DNA of 6,238 nt from Planctomycetota bacterium (GTDB lineage Bacteria > Planctomycetota > UBA11346), in contig JACDEN010000124.1 in the NCBI GenBank assembly GCA_013816415.1, positions 1 through 6,238 of the forward strand. The letters run 5' to 3'. The stretch's first letter is position 1. Each line of letters begins with the position of its first letter. The notes beneath the pieces are model-generated. The model saw only the letters and a list, made by a program, of their open reading frames with translations, ran no database searches and was not told where the DNA came from. Shown in pieces: positions 5,802 to 6,238 of this stretch. The translations under genes and the position numbers were made by a program.

Positions 5802-6238
5802 ATGGCAGACCTCGCCACCGTTTCTGCATCCGCATCCGCGGCGCCCGCTCACGAATGGCCGCGGCCGTCGTGGCGCGGGGCGCTGATCGCTTTGGCGGCG
5901 CTCGCGGTACTGGCGGCGATAGCTTATGCCAACAGCTTCGCCGGTGTCTTCATCCTCGACGACATAGCCGTCATCGTGGAAGGGGACACGCGATTCGCTC
6001 CGTGGACCACGTACCTCGCGTGCCTCTGGACTGCGGACAAACGACATCTCATCGATCTCTCGGTGTCGCTCAATCATGCGCTCAGCGGCGAACGCGTTTG
6101 GAGCTACCACGCTTTCAACCTCTGCGTCCATCTCGGGACGTCGCTCGCGCTGTTTGGCATGGTCCGCCGCACGTTGCGCTCTCCTGGTCTGCACGAACGT
6201 TACGCGGTGCGAGCCGACGCGATCGCACTGGCGATCGC
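5802..6238 (+). CDS. Polytopic membrane protein, GT-C/TMTC-like glycosyltransferase family, N-terminal part (3' partial)
   Basis: An open frame of 145 codons runs off the window end. After a polar, Ala/Ser-rich N-terminus there is a first membrane helix (about 26-43, ALIALAALAVLAAIAYAN), then a loop with an acidic pair (D53-D54, in GVFILDDIAVIVEG). Next come LIDLSVSLNHALSGERVWSY (83-102) and HAFNLCVHLGTSLALFGMV (103-121), a second helix. This order (helix, 'NSF..F.xDD', 'LSxxLNxAL.G...YHxxNLxxHL') is what I know from bacterial TMTC-like/PMT-superfamily membrane proteins, which often carry C-terminal TPR repeats and are common in Planctomycetes and Verrucomicrobia. The acidic pair after helix 1 matches the metal/donor-site position of GT-C glycosyltransferases. 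Activity and the TPR part cannot be seen here. The start is the ATG at 5802; an upstream ATT start is possible. The frame has no stop from 5802 to the edge. Confidence 0.75.
   Translation, partial: MADLATVSASASAAPAHEWPRPSWRGALIALAALAVLAAIAYANSFAGVFILDDIAVIVEGDTRFAPWTTYLACLWTADKRHLIDLSVSLNHALSGERVWSYHAFNLCVHLGTSLALFGMVRRTLRSPGLHERYAVRADAIALAI

Noticed and set aside
4101..6194. A 697-residue open frame on the minus strand opposite the transketolase and the last gene.
   Set aside because: It has Arg/Gly/Asp-rich composition with no recognisable motif, and is antisense to a transketolase with a complete set of catalytic residues.

Overview
The window is GC-rich chromosomal DNA from a bacterium and is coding almost throughout. 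A Hanks-type kinase with a YMPPEQ-type P+1 loop sits near a polytopic GT-C/TMTC-like membrane protein, and a BatD-like secreted protein lies between them. This mix suggests the Planctomycetes/PVC group or a similar high-GC environmental lineage, possibly a metagenome-assembled genome. That placement is inferred from gene style only; no rRNA or other phylogenetic marker is present.

Layout. (1) Positions 2-2254, plus strand: a tight three-gene unit made of the C-terminal part of a tail-anchored Ser/Thr protein kinase, a PHP-family phosphoesterase 7 bp later, and a pyroglutamyl-peptidase with an N-terminal signal sequence that overlaps the PHP gene by 10 bp. (2) Positions 2255-2412: a convergent intergenic region holding a tandem array of the heptamer GTCCGAC and an inverted partner next to the opposite gene. 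Together they form an imperfect long inverted repeat that abuts both stop codons. (3) Positions 2413-3432, minus strand: a secreted protein with a BatD-like N-terminal half and a charged C-terminal tail. (4) Positions 3433-3602: a divergent promoter region with nested palindromes. (5) Positions 3603-5708, plus strand: a divergent but catalytically complete transketolase. (6) Positions 5709-5801: a hairpin followed by a strong Shine-Dalgarno-like motif. (7) Position 5802 to the end, plus strand: the N-terminus of a multi-spanning GT-C/TMTC-like membrane protein, cut by the window edge.

The first three genes are probably co-transcribed, but I see no clear shared pathway for them. The transketolase stands alone in central carbon metabolism. 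Nothing here looks like a defence system, a biosynthetic cluster, a CRISPR array or a transposase gene. The most unusual structure is the heptamer inverted-repeat element between the convergent genes. The other points of interest are protein-architecture oddities: the exported C15 peptidase, the tail-anchored kinase without a sensor domain, and the transketolase linker and SDG motif.
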